A stretch of DNA of 64,000 nucleotides from Euglena gracilis (lineage: Eukaryota > Euglenida > Euglenophyceae > Euglenales): positions 37,350,553 to 37,414,552 of the forward strand of contig CP154956.1 of assembly GCA_039621445.1 (NCBI GenBank), written 5' to 3'. Position numbers and translations under genes: made by a program. Shown piece by piece: positions 10,819 to 23,769 of this stretch. The notes beneath the pieces were generated by a model, which was not told where the DNA came from, did not search any database, and was given only the letters and a program-made list of their open reading frames with translations. How positions within the stretch are numbered: the stretch's first letter is position 1; each line of letters starts with the position of its first letter.

Positions 10819-12038
10819 ATGCGCGCATGGCCCTGGGTCGGTTACCCCCCGGAAGGGATTTTGTTATTGGACAATTTTCCGCTCGGAGCCGTTTTTGTGG
10901 CTCACTTTGGCATAGGCGGGGGGGGGGTGCTCCGCCCCCCCCCCTGCATCCCCCCTCAAATAACAAAATCCCTTCTATGTTGGCAACGTACTCCAGGGTT
11001 AAGTCGTTTTTGTGGCTCACTTTGGCATAGGCGGGTGGGGGGCCGGCTCCGCCCCCCCCCCGCACCCCCCCCCCCTCAAATAACAAAATCCCTTCTATGT
11101 TGGCAATATACTTGGAGGGCTAAGTCCTTTTTGTGCAAAATTTGACTTATATACAACGGGGAGAGGTGTTCTTTTGCCAAAAATGGCCAAAAATGGACAT
11201 TTTGCCCCCAGTTTTTTTGCATATTCACCCCCGATTGGGGGGTTCTGGAGCTATTTGGATGGGTTTTGACTGGTGTTGAGGTGATTTGGAAAAAAGTTTT
11301 TTCCCAGGGGGGGGGGGCTTAAAAGTCGGCGAAACTGGCCCGTAACTACATTAGAGTGGGTGGTCGGCCGACCACCCACTACCCCCCCCCCATCTCGCCG
11401 ACTAGCTGCCGACCAGGCCTAGTCGGCCGACCAGTTGGGTGGTCGGCCGACTAGTCGGCCGACCACCCAGGACCCCCCCCCCCAGTCTACCGTCTGGCAC
11501 TACCATGCAGCACAGCTGAAATCTAAGGCCATCTGCTGAAAGTCCTTGAGAAGAGCTTTCAAACAAGGGGCAACATGGCAGGTGAACAGTGGATTTTAGA
11601 ATTTGCGAAAAGGGTCGGAACATGCGATCAGCTATTTTCAGGGCGCTGTGCAGTGTGGCTGAGTTTTGAGGGTGCCAAATGAAAGCTCATGGGGAGAGCT
11701 TTCAATTGATATGCTGTATGGCAGCTGAGGTGTGGGATTTCGCAAATTAGGATGTCAAATTTTGAAACACACGATCGCTGAAAACAAGCGCTGTGTGCAT
11801 TATTGCTGAATCCTGTGGCCATCTGTCAAAAGCCCTTGAGAAGAGCTTTCGATTGATGGGTAACATGGCATCACATTTGTGAAAACTTCAGTCGGCCGAT
11901 CGACATGGCCCTTCGCCCAAAGGAGGTCAAAAATGCTCAAAAAGGTTCAAAAAAATGGGTATTTAGGCCGAAATTGGCCGTGATTCCTTGAACGCCGGTT
12001 CGGGCGTGAAGCCAGAGCCCCTAATCCACGGTTTCAAC

Positions 12039-12169
12039 AACTGTGTTCAGAACGCCGGTTCGGGCGTGAAGCCGTGTTCCAGAACGCTGCCGCCCGAACC
12101 GGCTTCTGGAACACGAACCGGCGTTCTGGAACACGGCTTCACGCCCGAACCGGCGTTCTGAACACAGTT
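12039..12169. repeat. Hairpin with perfect 48-bp arms, one per array unit
   Basis: Left arm 12039-12086 and right arm 12122-12169 are exact complements beginning AACTGTGTTCAGAACGCCGG. The 35-base loop contains further partial copies of the same arm. Equivalent hairpins occur near 14648, 17269 and 19784. It is the same family as the hairpins at 5544 and 30347. Confidence 0.9.
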
Positions 12170-13224
12170 TTCGTATCAGAAAAACCACCAAAATCGCCAG
12201 AAATTTGGGGGGGGGAGGGTTGGTGGAGGGGTTTAAGGGGAGGGACTGTGCATGATGCAAAGTGTGTTGGTTGCTGGGTGGTTGCTGTTGGGATTTCACA
12301 AATTAAGATGTCAAATTTTGGAATGCACGATCGCTGAAAATAAGCGCTGTGTGCATAATGGCTGAATCCTGTGGCCATCTGCCAAAAGCCCTTGAGTAGA
12401 GCTTTCGACTGATGGGTAACATGGCACCAGACCTGTGAAAACTTCAGTCGGCCGATCGACATGGCCATGCGCCCAAAGGAGCCCAAAAATGCTCCAAAAT
12501 GTTCGAATAATGGGTATTTAGGGCGAAATTGGCCTGGATCCCTTGAACGCCGGTTCGGGCCTGAAGCCAGAGCCCCTAATCCACGGTTTCAACAACTGTG
12601 TCCAGAACGCCGGTCGTCTAGCGGGGGGGGGCTGCCGCCCCCCCCCCCCGCACCCCCCCTCCGCCCTCCAACAACAAAATCTCCTCTGGGGGGTAACCGA
12701 CCCAGGGCCATGCGCACATGTAATGCCACGCGCACCGTAAACAAAACAGTCCTAAGGCGCCTTCGGCGCCCTTGGTCGTCTAGCGGGGGGGGGGGGGGGG
12801 CTGCCGCCCCCCCCCCCCCCCCCCGCACCCCCCCCCACCCTCCAATAACAAAATCTAATCTAATCCTCCAATAACAAAAGGCCCCAAAAATTTTTGGGCT
12901 TTGGCACCAAACGAAAGTGGCCACTTTGAGGGGGGGGTAAAGCAAATTTGACAAAAAAATACCATGCCACTCTGAGGGGGGGGGGTGAGGGTAATGCCAC
13001 CCCCCCCCCCCCCGCCCCGCCCCCCCCCCCCCCCTGCCGCCCCCCCCCCCGGACCCCCGTACCGCCCTCTTGACAAAGTAACGTAACATTGTCTGATTTC
13101 GTGCAAGATCCTAAAAGCAGAAAAAGGAATTTTTGATAAAATTTCATGTTTTTCTCTGAGGGAAATTTTTCCTTCACAGGGGGGGGGCTTAAAAATCTTC
13201 TGAGAGGGGGGGGGTGGTCGAATT

Positions 13225-13312
13225 ATTGGTGGTCGCTAGCGACCGGTCGCTCCGACCACCAACAGTCGCTAGCGACCGGTCGCCAGAATTCGGTCGCTAG
13301 CGACCACCAAAA
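13225..13312. repeat. GGTCGCTAGCGACCGGTCGC palindrome cluster
   Basis: The self-complementary word GGTCGCTAGCGACC occurs here several times, nested so that alternative hairpins are possible. Similar clusters are at 4470-4520, 9620-9705, 10150-10195, 15838-15925 and 18455-18540. Nothing coding is associated. Confidence 0.8.
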
Positions 13313-16300
13313 GTTCCATGGCGGGCAGGGGGGGTGCAGGGGGGGGGGGGCGGCAGCCCCCCTCCCCCGCTAGACGACCAAGGGCGCCGAAGGCGCCTTA
13401 GGACTGTTTTGTTTACGGTGCGCATGGCATTACATGCGCGCATGGCCCTGGGTCGGTTACCCCCCGGAAGGGATTTTGTTATTGGACAATTTTCCGCTCG
13501 GAGCCGTTTTTGTGTTCCCCGGGGGGGGGGGGTGCTCCGCCCCCCCCTGCACCCCCCCCTCAAATAACAAAATCCCTTCTATGTTGGCAACATACTCCAG
13601 GGTTAAGTCGTTTGTGTGGCTCACTTTGGCATAGGCGGGGGGGGGGGCCGCCCTCCCCCCCCGAACCCACCCCTCATATAACAAAATCCCTTCTATGTTG
13701 GCAATATACTTGGAGGGCTAAGTCCTTTTTGTGCAAAATTTGACTTATATACAACGGGGAGAGGTGTTCTTTTGCCAAAAGTGGCCCAAAATGGACATTT
13801 TGCCCCCAGTTTTTTGCATATTCACCCCCGATTGGGGGGTTCTGGAGCTATTTGGATGGGTTTTGACTGGTGTTGAGGTGATTTGGAAAAAAGTTTTTTC
13901 TCAGGGGGGGGGCTTAAAAGTCGGCGAAACTGGCCCGTAACTACATTAGAGTGGGTAGTCGGCCGACCACCCCCTACCCCCCCCCCCCGGTCTCGCCGAC
14001 TAGCTGCCGACCAGGCCTAGTCGGCCGACCAGTTGGGTGGTCGGCCGACCAGTTGGGTGGTCGGCCGACTGGTCGGCCGACCACCCAGGACCCCCCCCCC
14101 CCAGTCTACCGTCTGGCACTACCATGCAGCACAGCTGAAATCTAAGGCCATCTGCTGAAAGTCCTTGAGAAGAGCTTTCAAACAAGGGGCAACATGGCAG
14201 GTGAACAGTGGATTTTAGAATTTGCGAAAAGGGTCGGAACATGCGATCAGCTATTTTCAGGGCGCTGTGCAGTGTGGCTGAGTTTTGAGGGTGCCATGGG
14301 GAGAGCTTTCAATTGATATGCTGTATGGCAGCTGAGGTGTGGGATTTCACAAATTAGGATGTCAAATTTTGAAACACACGATCGCTGAAAACAAGCGCTG
14401 TGTGCATTATTGCTGAATCCTGTGGCCATCTGTCAAAAGCCCTTGAGAAGAGCTTTCGATTGATGGGTAACATGGCATCACATTTGTGAAAACTTCAGTC
14501 GGCCGATCGACATGGGCCTTCGCCCAAAGGAGGTCAAAAATGCTAAAAAAGGTTCAAAAAATGGGTATTTAGGCCGAAATTGGCCGTGATTCCTTGAACG
14601 CCGGTTCGGGCGTGAAGCCAGAGCCCCTAATCCACGGTTTCAACAACTGTGTTCAGAACGCCGGTTCGGGCGTGAAGCCGTGTTCCAGAACGCTGCCGCC
14701 CGAACCGGCTTCTGGAACACGAACCGGCGTTCTGGAACACGGCTTCATCACGCCCGAACCGGCGTTCTGAACACAGTTTTCGTATCAGAAAAACCACCAA
14801 AATCGCCAGAAATTTGGGGGGGGGAGGGTTGGTGGAGGGGTTTAAGGGGAGGGACTGTGCATGATGCAAAGTGTGTTGGTTGCTGGGTGGTTGCTGTTGG
14901 GATTTCACAAATTAAGATGTCAAATTTTGGAATGCACGATCGCTGAAAATAAGCGCTGTGTGCATAATGGCTGAATCCTGTGGCCATCTGCCAAAAGCCC
15001 TTGAGTAGAGCTTTCGACTGATGGGTAACATGGCACCAGACCTGTGAAAACTTCAGTCGGCCGATCGACATGGCCATGCGCCCAAAGGAGCCCAAAAATG
15101 CTCCAAAATGTTCGAATAATGGGTATTTAGGGCGAAATTGGCCTGGATCCCTTGAACGCCGGTTCGGGCGTGAAGCCAGAGCCCCAAATCCACGGTTTCA
15201 ACAACTGTGTCCAGAACGCCGGTCGTCTAGCGGGGGGGGGGGGTCCTCCCGCCCCCCCCCCCCCCCGCACCCCCCCTCCGCCCTCCAACAACAAAATCTC
15301 CTCTGGGGGGTAACCGACCCAGGGCCATGCGCACATGTAATGCCACGCGCACCGTAAACAAAACAGTCCTAAGGCGCCTTCGGCGCCCTTGGTCGTCTAG
15401 CGGGGGGGGGGCTGCCGCCCCCCCCCCCGCACCCCCCCCCCACCCTCCAATAACAAAATCTAATCTAATCCTCCAATAACAAAAGGCCCCAAAAAATTTT
15501 TGGGCTTTGGCACCCAAACGAAAGTGGCCACTTTGAGGGGGGGGGGTAAAGCAAATTTGACAAAAAAATACCATGCCACTCTGAGGGGGGGGGTGAGGGT
15601 AATGCCACCCCCCCCCCGGGTCCGCCCACCCCCCCCCCCCCGCTGCCGCCCCCCCCCCCCGGACCCCCGTACCGCCCTCTTGACAAAGTAACGTAACATT
15701 GTCTGATTTCGTGCAAGATCCTAAAAGCAGAAAAAGGAATTTTTGATAAAATTTCATGTTTTTCTCTGAGGGAAATTTTTCCTTCACAGGGGGGGGGGCT
15801 TAAAAATCTTCTGAGAGGGGGGGGGTGGTCGAATTATTGGTGGTCGCTAGCGACCGGTCGTCGCTCCGACCACCAACAGTCGCTAGCGACCGGTCGGCAG
15901 AATGCGGTCGCGAGCGACCACCAAAAGTTCCAGGGCGGCCAGGGGGGGGGCAGGGGGGGGGGCGGCAGCCCCCCTCCCCCGCTAGACGACCAAGGGCGCC
16001 GAAGGCGCCTTAGGACTGTTTTGTTTACGGTGCGCATGGCATTACATGCGCGCATGGCCCTGGGTCGGTTACCCCCCGGAAGGGATTTTGTTATTGGACA
16101 ATTTTCCGCTCGGAGCCGTTTTTTGGGCTCACGGGGGGGGGGGTGCTCCGCCCCCCCCCTGCACCCCCCCCTCAAATAACAAAATCCCTTCTATGTTGGC
16201 AACATACTCCAGGGTTAAGTCGTTTTTGTGGCTCACTTTGGCATAGGCGGAGGGGGGGTCCGCCCTTCTCCCCCCCCCCCACCCCCCCCCTCAAATAACA

Positions 16301-19300
16301 AAATCCCTTCTATGTTGGCAATATACTTGGAGGGCTAAGTCCTTTTTGTGCAAAATTTGACTTATATACAACGGGGGAGAGGTGTTCTTTTGCCAAAAGT
16401 GGCCCAAAATGGACATTTTGCCCCCAGTTTTTTGCATATTCACCCCCGATTGGGGGGTTCTGGAGCTATTTGGATGGGTTTTGACTGGTGTTGAGGTGAT
16501 TTGGAAAAAAGTTTTTTCTCAGGGGGGGGGCTTAAAAGTCGGCGAAACTGGCCCGTAACTACATTAGAGTGGGTAGTCGGCCGACCAACCCCCAACTCCC
16601 CCCCCCCCTCCCGTCTCGCCGACTAGCTGCCGACCAGGCCTAGTCGGCTGACCAGTTGGGTGGTCGGCCGACCAGTTGGGTGGTCGGCCGACTGGTCGGC
16701 CGACCACCCAGGACCCCCCCCCCCCCAGTCTACCGTCTGGCACTACCATGCAGCACAGCTGAAATCTAAGGCCATCTGCTGAAAGTCCTTGAGAAGAGCT
16801 TTCAAACAAGGGGCAACATGGCAGGTGAACAGTGGATTTTAGAATTTGCGAAAAGGGTCGGAACATGCGATCAGCTATTTTCAGGGCGCTGTGCAGTGTG
16901 GCTGAGTTTTGAGGGTGCCATGGGGAGAGCTTTCAATTGATATGCTGTATGGCAGCTGAGGTGTGGGATTTCACAAATTAGGATGTCAAATTTTGAAACA
17001 CACGATCGCTGAAAACAAGCGCTGTGTGCATTATTGCTGAATCCTGTGGCCATCTGTCAAAAGCCCTTGAGAAGAGCTTTCGATTGATGGGTAACATGGC
17101 ATCACATTTGTGAAAACTTCAGTCGGCCGATCGACATGGCCCTTCGCCCAAAGGAGGTCAAAAATGCTCAAAAAGGTTCAAAAAATGGGTATTTAGGCCG
17201 AAATTGGCCGTGATTCCTTGAACGCCGGTTCGGGCGTGAAGCCAGAGCCCCTAATCCACGGTTTCAACAACTGTGTTCAGAACGCCGGTTCGGGCGTGAA
17301 GCCGTGTTCCAGAACGCTGCCGCCCGAACCGGCTTCTGGAACACGAACCGGCGTTCTGGAACACGGCTTCACGCCCGAACCGGCGTTCTGAACACAGTTT
17401 TCGTATCAGAAAAACCACCAAAATCGCCAGAAATTTGGGGGGGGGAGGGTTGGTGGAGGGGTTTAAGGGGAGGGACTGTGCATGGTGCAAAGTGTGTTGG
17501 TTGCTGGGTGGTTGCTGTTGGGATTTCACAAATTAAGATGTCAAATTTTGGAATGCACGATCGCTGAAAATAAGCGCTGTGTGCATGATGGCTGAATCCT
17601 GTGGCCATCTGCCAAAAGCCCTTGAGTAGAGCTTTCGACTGATGGGTAACATGGCACCAGACCTGTGAAAACTTCAGTCGGCCGATCGACATGGCCATGC
17701 GCCCAAAGGAGCCCAAAAATGCTCCAAAATGTTCGAATAATGGGTATTTAGGGCGAAATTGGCCTGGATCCCTTGAACGCCGGTTCGGGCGTGAAGCCAG
17801 AGCCCCTAATCCACGGTTTCAACAACTGTGTCCAGAACGCCGGTCGTCTAGCGGGGGGGGGCTGCCGCCCCCCCCCCCCCCGCACCCCCCCTCCGCCCTC
17901 CAACAACAAAATCTCCTCTGGGGGGTAACCGACCCAGGGCCATGCGCACATGTAATGCCACGCGCACCGTAAACAAAACAGTCCTAAGGCGCCTTCGGCG
18001 CCCTTGGTCGTCTAGCGGGGGGGGGGGGGCTGCCGCCCCCCCCCCCCCCGCACCCCCCCCCCCACCCTCCAATAACAAAATCTAATCTAATCCTCCAATA
18101 ACAAAAGGCCCCAAAAATTTTTGGGCTTTGGCACCAAACGAAAGTGGCCACTTTGAGGGGGGGGTAAAGCAAATTTGACAAAAAAATACCATGCCACTCT
18201 GAGGGGGGGGGGGGAGGGTAATGCCACCCCCCCCCGGTGCCCCCCCCCCCCCCCCCCGGCCCCCCCCCCCCCCCCCCGGACCCCCGTACCGCCCTCTTGA
18301 CAAAGTAACGTAACATTGTCTGATTTCGTGCAAGATCCTAAAAGCAGAAAAAGGAATTTTTGATAAAATTTCATGTTTTTCTCTGAGGGAAATTTTTCCT
18401 TCACAGGGGGGGGGGCTTAAAAATCTTCTGAGAGGGGGGGGGTGGTCGAATTATTGGTGGTCGCTAGCGACCGGTCGCTCCGGCCACCAACAGTCGCTAG
18501 CGACCGGTCGCCACAATTAGGTCGCTAGCACGCACCAAAAGTTCCCTGGCGGGCAGGGGGGGTGCAGGGGGGGGGGGCGGCAGCCCCCCTCCCCCGCTAG
18601 ACGACCAAGGGCGCCGAAGGCGCCTTAGGACTGTTTTGTTTACGGTGCGCATGGCATTACATGCGCGCATGGCCCTGGGTCGGTTACCCCCCGGAAGGGA
18701 TTTTGTTATTGGACAATTTTCCGCTCGGAGCCGTTTTTGTGGCTAACGGGGGGGGGGGTGCTCCGCCCCCCCCCTGCACCCCCCCCTCAAATAACAAAAT
18801 CCCTTCTATGTTGGCAACATACTCCAGGGTTAAGTCGTTTTTGTGGCTCACTTTGGCATAGGCGGGGGGGGGCTCCGCCCTCCCCCCCCCCACCCCCCCC
18901 TCAAATAACAAAATCCCTTCTATGTTGGCAATATACTTGGAGGGCTAAGTCCTTTTTGTGCAAAATTTGACTTATATACAACGGGGAGAGGTGTTCTTTT
19001 GCCAAAAGTGGCCCAAAATGGACATTTTGCCCCCAGTTTTTTGCATATTCACCCCCGATTGGGGGGTTCTGGAGCTATTTGGATGGGTTTTGACTGGTGT
19101 TGAGGTGATTTGGAAAAAAGTTTTTTCTCAGGGGGGGGGCTTAAAAGTCGGCGAAACTGGCCCGTAACTACATTAGAGTGGGTAGTCGGCCGACCACCCA
19201 CTACCCCCCCCCCCCCGTCTCGCCGACTAGCTGCCGACCAGGCCTAGTCGGCCGACCAGTTGGGTGGTCGGCCGACCAGTTGGGTGGTCGGCCGACTGGT

Positions 19301-20455
19301 CGGCCGACCACCCAGGACCCCCCCCCCCCAGTCTACCGTCTGGCACCACCATGCAGCACAGCTGAAATCTAAGGCCATCTGCTGAAAGTCCTTGAGAAGA
19401 GCTTTCAAACAAGGGGCAACATGGCAGGTGAACAGTGGATTTTAGAATTTGCGAAAAGGGTCGGAACATGCGATCAGCTATTTTCAGGGCGCTGTGCAGT
19501 GTGGCTGAGTTTTGAGGGTGCCATGGGGAGAGCTTTCAATTGATATGCTGTATGGCAGCTGAGGTGTGGGATTTCACAAATTAGGATGTCAAATTTTGAA
19601 ACACACGATCGCTGAAAACAAGTGCTGTGTGCATTATTGCTGAATCCTGTGGCCATCTGTCAAAAGCCCTTGAGAAGAGCTTTCAAAAAGGTTCAAAAAA
19701 TGGGTATTTAGGCCGAAATTGGCCGTGATTCCTTGAACGCCGGTTCGGGCGTGAAGCCAGAGCCCCTAATCCACGGTTTCAACAACTGTGTTCAGAACGC
19801 CGGTTCGGGCGTGAAGCCGTGTTCCAGAACGCTGCCGCCCGAACCGGCTTCTGGAACACGAACCGGCGTTCTGGAACACGGCTTCACGCCCGAACCGGCC
19901 TTCTGAACACAGTTTTCGTATCAGAAAAACCACCAAAATCGCCAGAAATTTGGGGGGGGGAGGGTTGGTGGAGGGGTTTAAGGGGAGGGACTGTGCATGA
20001 TGCAAAGTGTGTTGGTTGCTGGGTGGTTGCTGTTGGGATTTCACAAATTAAGATGTCAAATTTTGGAATGCACGATCGCTGAAAATAAGCGCTGTGTGCA
20101 TAATGGCTGAATCCTGTGGCCATCTGCCAAAAGCCCTTGAGTAGAGCTTTCGACTGATGGGTAACATGGCACCAGACCTGTGAAAACTTCAGTCGGCCGA
20201 TCGACATGGCCATGCGCCCAAAGGAGCCCAAAAATGCTCCAAAATGTTCGAATAATGGGTATTTAGGGCGAAATTGGCCTGGATCCCTTGAACGCCGGTT
20301 CGGGCCTGAAGCCAGAGCCCCTAATCCACGGTTTGTCCAGAACGCCGGTTCGGGCGTGAAGCCGTGTTCCAGAACGCCGGTTAGGGCGGCCCGAACCGGC
20401 GTTCTGGAACACGGCTTCACGCCCGAACCGGCGTTCTGGACATAGTTTTCGTATC

Positions 20456-21010
20456 AGAACCCCCACCAGCATTCCCAAACAGCCCCGCACAAGCCCCAAC
20501 CACCCAGTGTCCACACCTCAGGTGCCATACAGCATATCAATCGAAAGCTCTCGCCAAGCCCTTTCATTTGGTACCCTCAGAACTCAGCTACACTGCAGAG
20601 CACTCTGAAAATTGGCGATCGCATTTTCCGACCTGTTTGCGAAGTCGAAATTCTTATCTTTCACCAGCCATGTTGCCCATAGATCGAAAGCTCTTCTCAG
20701 GGGATTTCAGCAGATGGCCTTAGATTCCAGCCGTGCTGCATGGTATTCTATTTCAAAAATTCCCCAAATCTGGCCAAATAGAAATTGTTGCACAAAATAC
20801 CCGAATATCTGGCTAAATACCCCCGAAAAACTGCTCAGATGTGATTGCCACATGTCTACTAACCATTTTGAACACTTTTTGACACTTTTTATTTTCGGTC
20901 CCCTGGACGCCATCTTCCCGCCCGAACCGGCGTTCTGGACGCCGGTTCGGCGCAAAAATTTCTGCGCCAAACCGGCGTCCAGAACGCCGGTTCGGGCGTG
21001 AAGCCAGAGC
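20456..21010. repeat. Dispersed repeat copy plus GCCGGTTCGG hairpin
   Basis: 20500-20790 is a diverged copy of the repeat described at 5810-6340. 20900-21010 is a further palindrome whose two halves centre on GGCGCAAAAATTTCTGCGCC near 20950. No gene is recognised. Confidence 0.65.
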
Positions 21011-21621
21011 CCCAATACACGGTTTCAGACCCACATGTCGGCTGTGTTTCAATACAATCACAACATCTTTTCAGGTGTCCAGGATGTTTTTTTGAATAGA
21101 GATGGCAACCAGGCTGATTTTGAGGTGCGACCGACCCACCCCAGTCGGGGGGTTTTCTGGTGAACAAGCGGGTTTCTCACGAAGCAGTGTCTCATGTTTT
21201 CTTCATACTCCCCCAAGCGCAAAGCGGTGTGGAGATGTGACAGGGGGTGTGCACCATGGTGCCCTTGGGAGACCTTGCCGGTCTCAAAACGAAGATACTT
21301 TCAAAGACCCATGTGGGATCCGGACCCCCCCCGGGGGGGCATCCAAAAATTGTTGGGTGACTTTGGGGGCCGAAAATCCCCCCCAAAACAGCCAAAAGTG
21401 CCAGTTTAGCACCGGAAGGAAAATTTGACCTTTTTCGGGGGTTTCTCAGGCCCACTGCTTTGCGCCAGGACAAAAATCGGTCACCCAGACCGCGCCACTG
21501 TTCAGCTGGGGGAGGTGTCCCCCCCTCCTGGACCAGAGGGGGAGGGGGGGGGGTCCGACCTCCCTCACCTGCCCTGGCTGACACCCCTCCCAGTATCCTG
21601 GGGTCAGTTGAATTCAGCCTG
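21011..21621 (+). promoter_or_regulatory. Region upstream of J-domain exon; candidate trans-splice acceptors
   Basis: No gene recognised between 21011 and 21600. Just before the ATG at 21622 there are AG dinucleotides at 21604-21605 and 21614-21616 (TTCAG). Euglenid mRNAs usually receive a spliced leader at an AG close to the start codon, so these are candidate acceptor sites. This is inference only. Confidence 0.35.
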
Positions 21622-21711
21622 ATGGAAACACTTTATGATGAACTTGGTGTCCCGCGTGATGCGCCTATGTCTGATATTCGTCAGGCTTTCCGGAAGAAGG
21701 CCCTTCAGCTC
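21622..21711 (+). CDS. J-domain protein, exon 1 (N-terminal half of J domain)
   Basis: Thirty codons from ATG give a classic start of a DnaJ J domain: TLYDELGVPRDAPMSDIR, then QAFRKKALQL, i.e. helix I and helix II. The frame is lost at about 21712, exactly where the invariant HPD should follow. The HPD appears on the same strand at 31743, so an intron of about 10 kb is inferred. J domains stimulate the ATPase of Hsp70. The ATG is the natural start because the domain begins two residues later. The exact donor is unclear: no good GT donor and no CAG at +4. Ends of the proposed intron share complementary TGTACATTG (21721) and CAATGTACA (31727). Confidence 0.8.
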
Positions 21712-22486
21712 CGCTGTGGGTGTACATTGCAGCTTTCATTGGTCTCAATTTTCGCATCCGTCTTGTCAAAAAGGGGGTGGGACACCTCTTCTATCATGAA
21801 TCACGTTGTCGGTGTTGAGTTCACTCAAGAACTGGTGCCATCCCCCTTTTTCAACACCGTTTCAGGTCTACCGAATTCAGACCAAGAGTGCCCCCCCCCC
21901 TTGCTGTCTCCCTCATTGTCCCTGGCCGGTGCAGCAGTCCCATCCCCGGGCTCCCTGACTCTTGACCCAAACGCGAGTTCTTGACTTACAGCTGGTAGCG
22001 GAAATCGACAATCAAATTTTTTCTTGTTTTCTGAACTGCAATTTCTTGATTTCTTAATTTCCAATTTTCATAACACTTTCTGCTTGCCTTTCAAGCTTTC
22101 GCCAATTATCTCTATAAAAAATGCTAAAGTGTGTAATTGTTGCTGTCATTTGCCTCATCCTTGCAGTCCTGAACTGAACCTCGGGCCCCCCCAGATTTTT
22201 GCCCCCCCAGATTTTTTGGACATTTTCTGAAGGTTTTCGTAAATTTTGTGCAAAATGTTTGCAACCCATTGATGTCTGGCCTCCTTTTGGGCGGCAATGA
22301 TAGTGCCAAACGGTAGACTGGGGGGGGGGGGTAGTGGGTAGTCGGCCGACTAGTCGGCCGACTACCCAATTGGTCGGTAGCTAGTCGGCGGGGGGGTAGT
22401 GGGTAGTCGGCCGACTAGTCGGCCGACTACCCACTCTAATGTACTACCCCCCCCCCCCTAGTCGTACGACCACCCCTCATCTATGA

Positions 22487-22830
22487 CCACCCCCCGGTCA
22501 CAGGTTGCAGGTCATGGGGGTGTTATGACCACCCCCCCCGGTCACAGGTTGCAGGTTGCGAAAAAAATTTAACCCCCAAAATAAGTCCCCCCACTGGCCG
22601 GTCCGTGCAAAAATCCATGAAATGGACCCCCCAAAATAAGGTTCCCCCTGCCGGCGCGAAGCGCCGGATTTTTGAAAAATGGGACATTTTGGGGGGGTAA
22701 AAAATGCCATTTTGGGACACTTTTCACACGCTTCTACGACCACCCCCTCATCTATGACCACCCCCCGGTCACAGGTTGCAGGTTATGGGGGTGTTATGAC
22801 CACCCCCCCCGGTCACAGGTTGCAGGAACC
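22487..22830. repeat. Repeated GACCACCCCCC-GGTCACAGGTTGCAGG blocks
   Basis: A block of about 70 bases containing GGTCACAGGTTGCAGG twice occurs at 22487-22560 and again at 22757-22830, separated by G/C-run DNA. No open frame is shared. Confidence 0.75.
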
Positions 22831-22914
22831 CGGTCATACGACTAGGGGGGGGGGGGTAACGGGTCAAAACCGCCGACTTGTAAGCCCCCCCCTGGGAAAA
22901 AAATTTTGTCTAAA

Positions 22915-23265
22915 TCACCTCAACGCCGGTCAAAACCTAGTGCGGGGGGGCGGAGCCCCCCCCCGCCTATGCCAAAGTAAGCCACAAAAACGACTTAGCC
23001 CCCGAATATGTTGCCAACACAGAAGGGATTTTGTTATTTGAGGGGGGGGGGTGCGGGGGGGGGCGGAGCCCCCCCCGCCTATGCCAACGTAAGCCACAAA
23101 AACGACTTAGCCCCCGAGTATGTTTCAAACACAGAAGGGGTTTTGTTATTTGCGGGAGGGGTGCGGGGGGGGCGGAGCCCCCCCCGCCTATGCCAAAGTG
23201 AGCCACAAAAACGACTTAGCCCCCGAGTATGTTGCCAACACAGAAGGGATTTTGTTATTTGAGTC
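22915..23265. repeat. Three tandem copies of a 110-130 bp module
   Basis: Each copy contains GCCTATGCCAAAG, CCACAAAAACGACTTAGCCC and AGAAGGGATTTTGTTATTTG, with an intervening hairpin of G-run, GGAGC and C-run. It is the reverse complement of the module repeated in the 7-11 kb region and array (CAAATAACAAAATCCCTTCT). Confidence 0.85.
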
Positions 23266-23769
23266 TCAGATTGGGGTGGAGGGGGGAGTTTTCTGCTTCT
23301 CGTGATGCAGAATGCAGATTGCAGATTGCATTTCTGAAGGATTTTAATGTAATCCCTGTTTCATCATTGGTTTTTTACCCCTCCGGACCCCCATCAAGGG
23401 CCCACCGACCCCCCACCGACCAAAGATTTCCATCTGGGGGTGTTTATTTAGGCGTAAGACACTTATTTGGACCCATCCGGACCATTTCCGGGTGATTTGG
23501 GCCCGCCACAGACCATTTTTATGACCGCCGACTAGCCACCGACTAGTTTCCATTGGATTTTGCTCATGGGGGGGGGCTTAAAAGTCGGCGGTTTTGACCC
23601 GTTAGTACATTAGAGTGGGTAGTCGGCCGACTAGTTGGCCGACTACCCACTACCCCCCCCTGTCTCGCCGACTAGCTACCGACTAGGCCTAGTCGGTGGA
23701 CCAATTGGGTAGTCGGCCGACTAGTCGGGCGACTACCCACTACCCCCCCCCCCCCCAGTCTACCGCCTT

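Larger units (their letters stand above)
10819..20455. repeat. Tandem array of about 2.6-kb units, roughly 3.7 copies
   Basis: Anchors repeat at 10819, 13434, 16046 and 18661 (steps of 2615, 2612 and 2615), and many other landmarks keep the same spacing. Units differ mainly in the lengths of G and C runs. The last unit has lost about 106 bases at 19684 and breaks off near 20455. Each unit contains, in order, the CAAATAACAAAATCCC module, a GTCGGCCGAC arm, the dispersed repeat, the 48-bp-arm hairpin and an inverted copy of the 10.2-10.5 kb segment. Its open frames exist on both strands and are not conserved beyond DNA identity. Confidence 0.92.
22311..23763. mobile_element. 1.45-kb element with GGTAGACTGGGG terminal inverted repeats
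   Basis: Left end CGGTAGACTGGGG...GTAGTGGGTAGTCGGCCGAC and right end with the complement finishing CCAGTCTACCG form long inverted repeats. Inside are the tandem repeats at 22487-22830 and 22915-23265 and an inverted copy of the 7.0-kb segment. The same right end occurs in every unit of the tandem array (about 11480, 14105, 16728 and 19330) and a left end at about 6826, so this is a recurring family. No transposase is seen. A target duplication could not be fixed. Confidence 0.7.

Noticed and set aside
10819-18911. Conserved open frames in each array unit (for example MRAWPWVGYPPEG, MKEKFPSEKN, MATGFSNNAHS)
   Set aside because: They persist only because the DNA is recently duplicated. They overlap on both strands, are broken by G/C runs and show no known domain.
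22915-23265. Regular repeats that might suggest a CRISPR array
   Set aside because: Only three units, no constant-length unique spacers, no cas genes, and the genome is eukaryotic.
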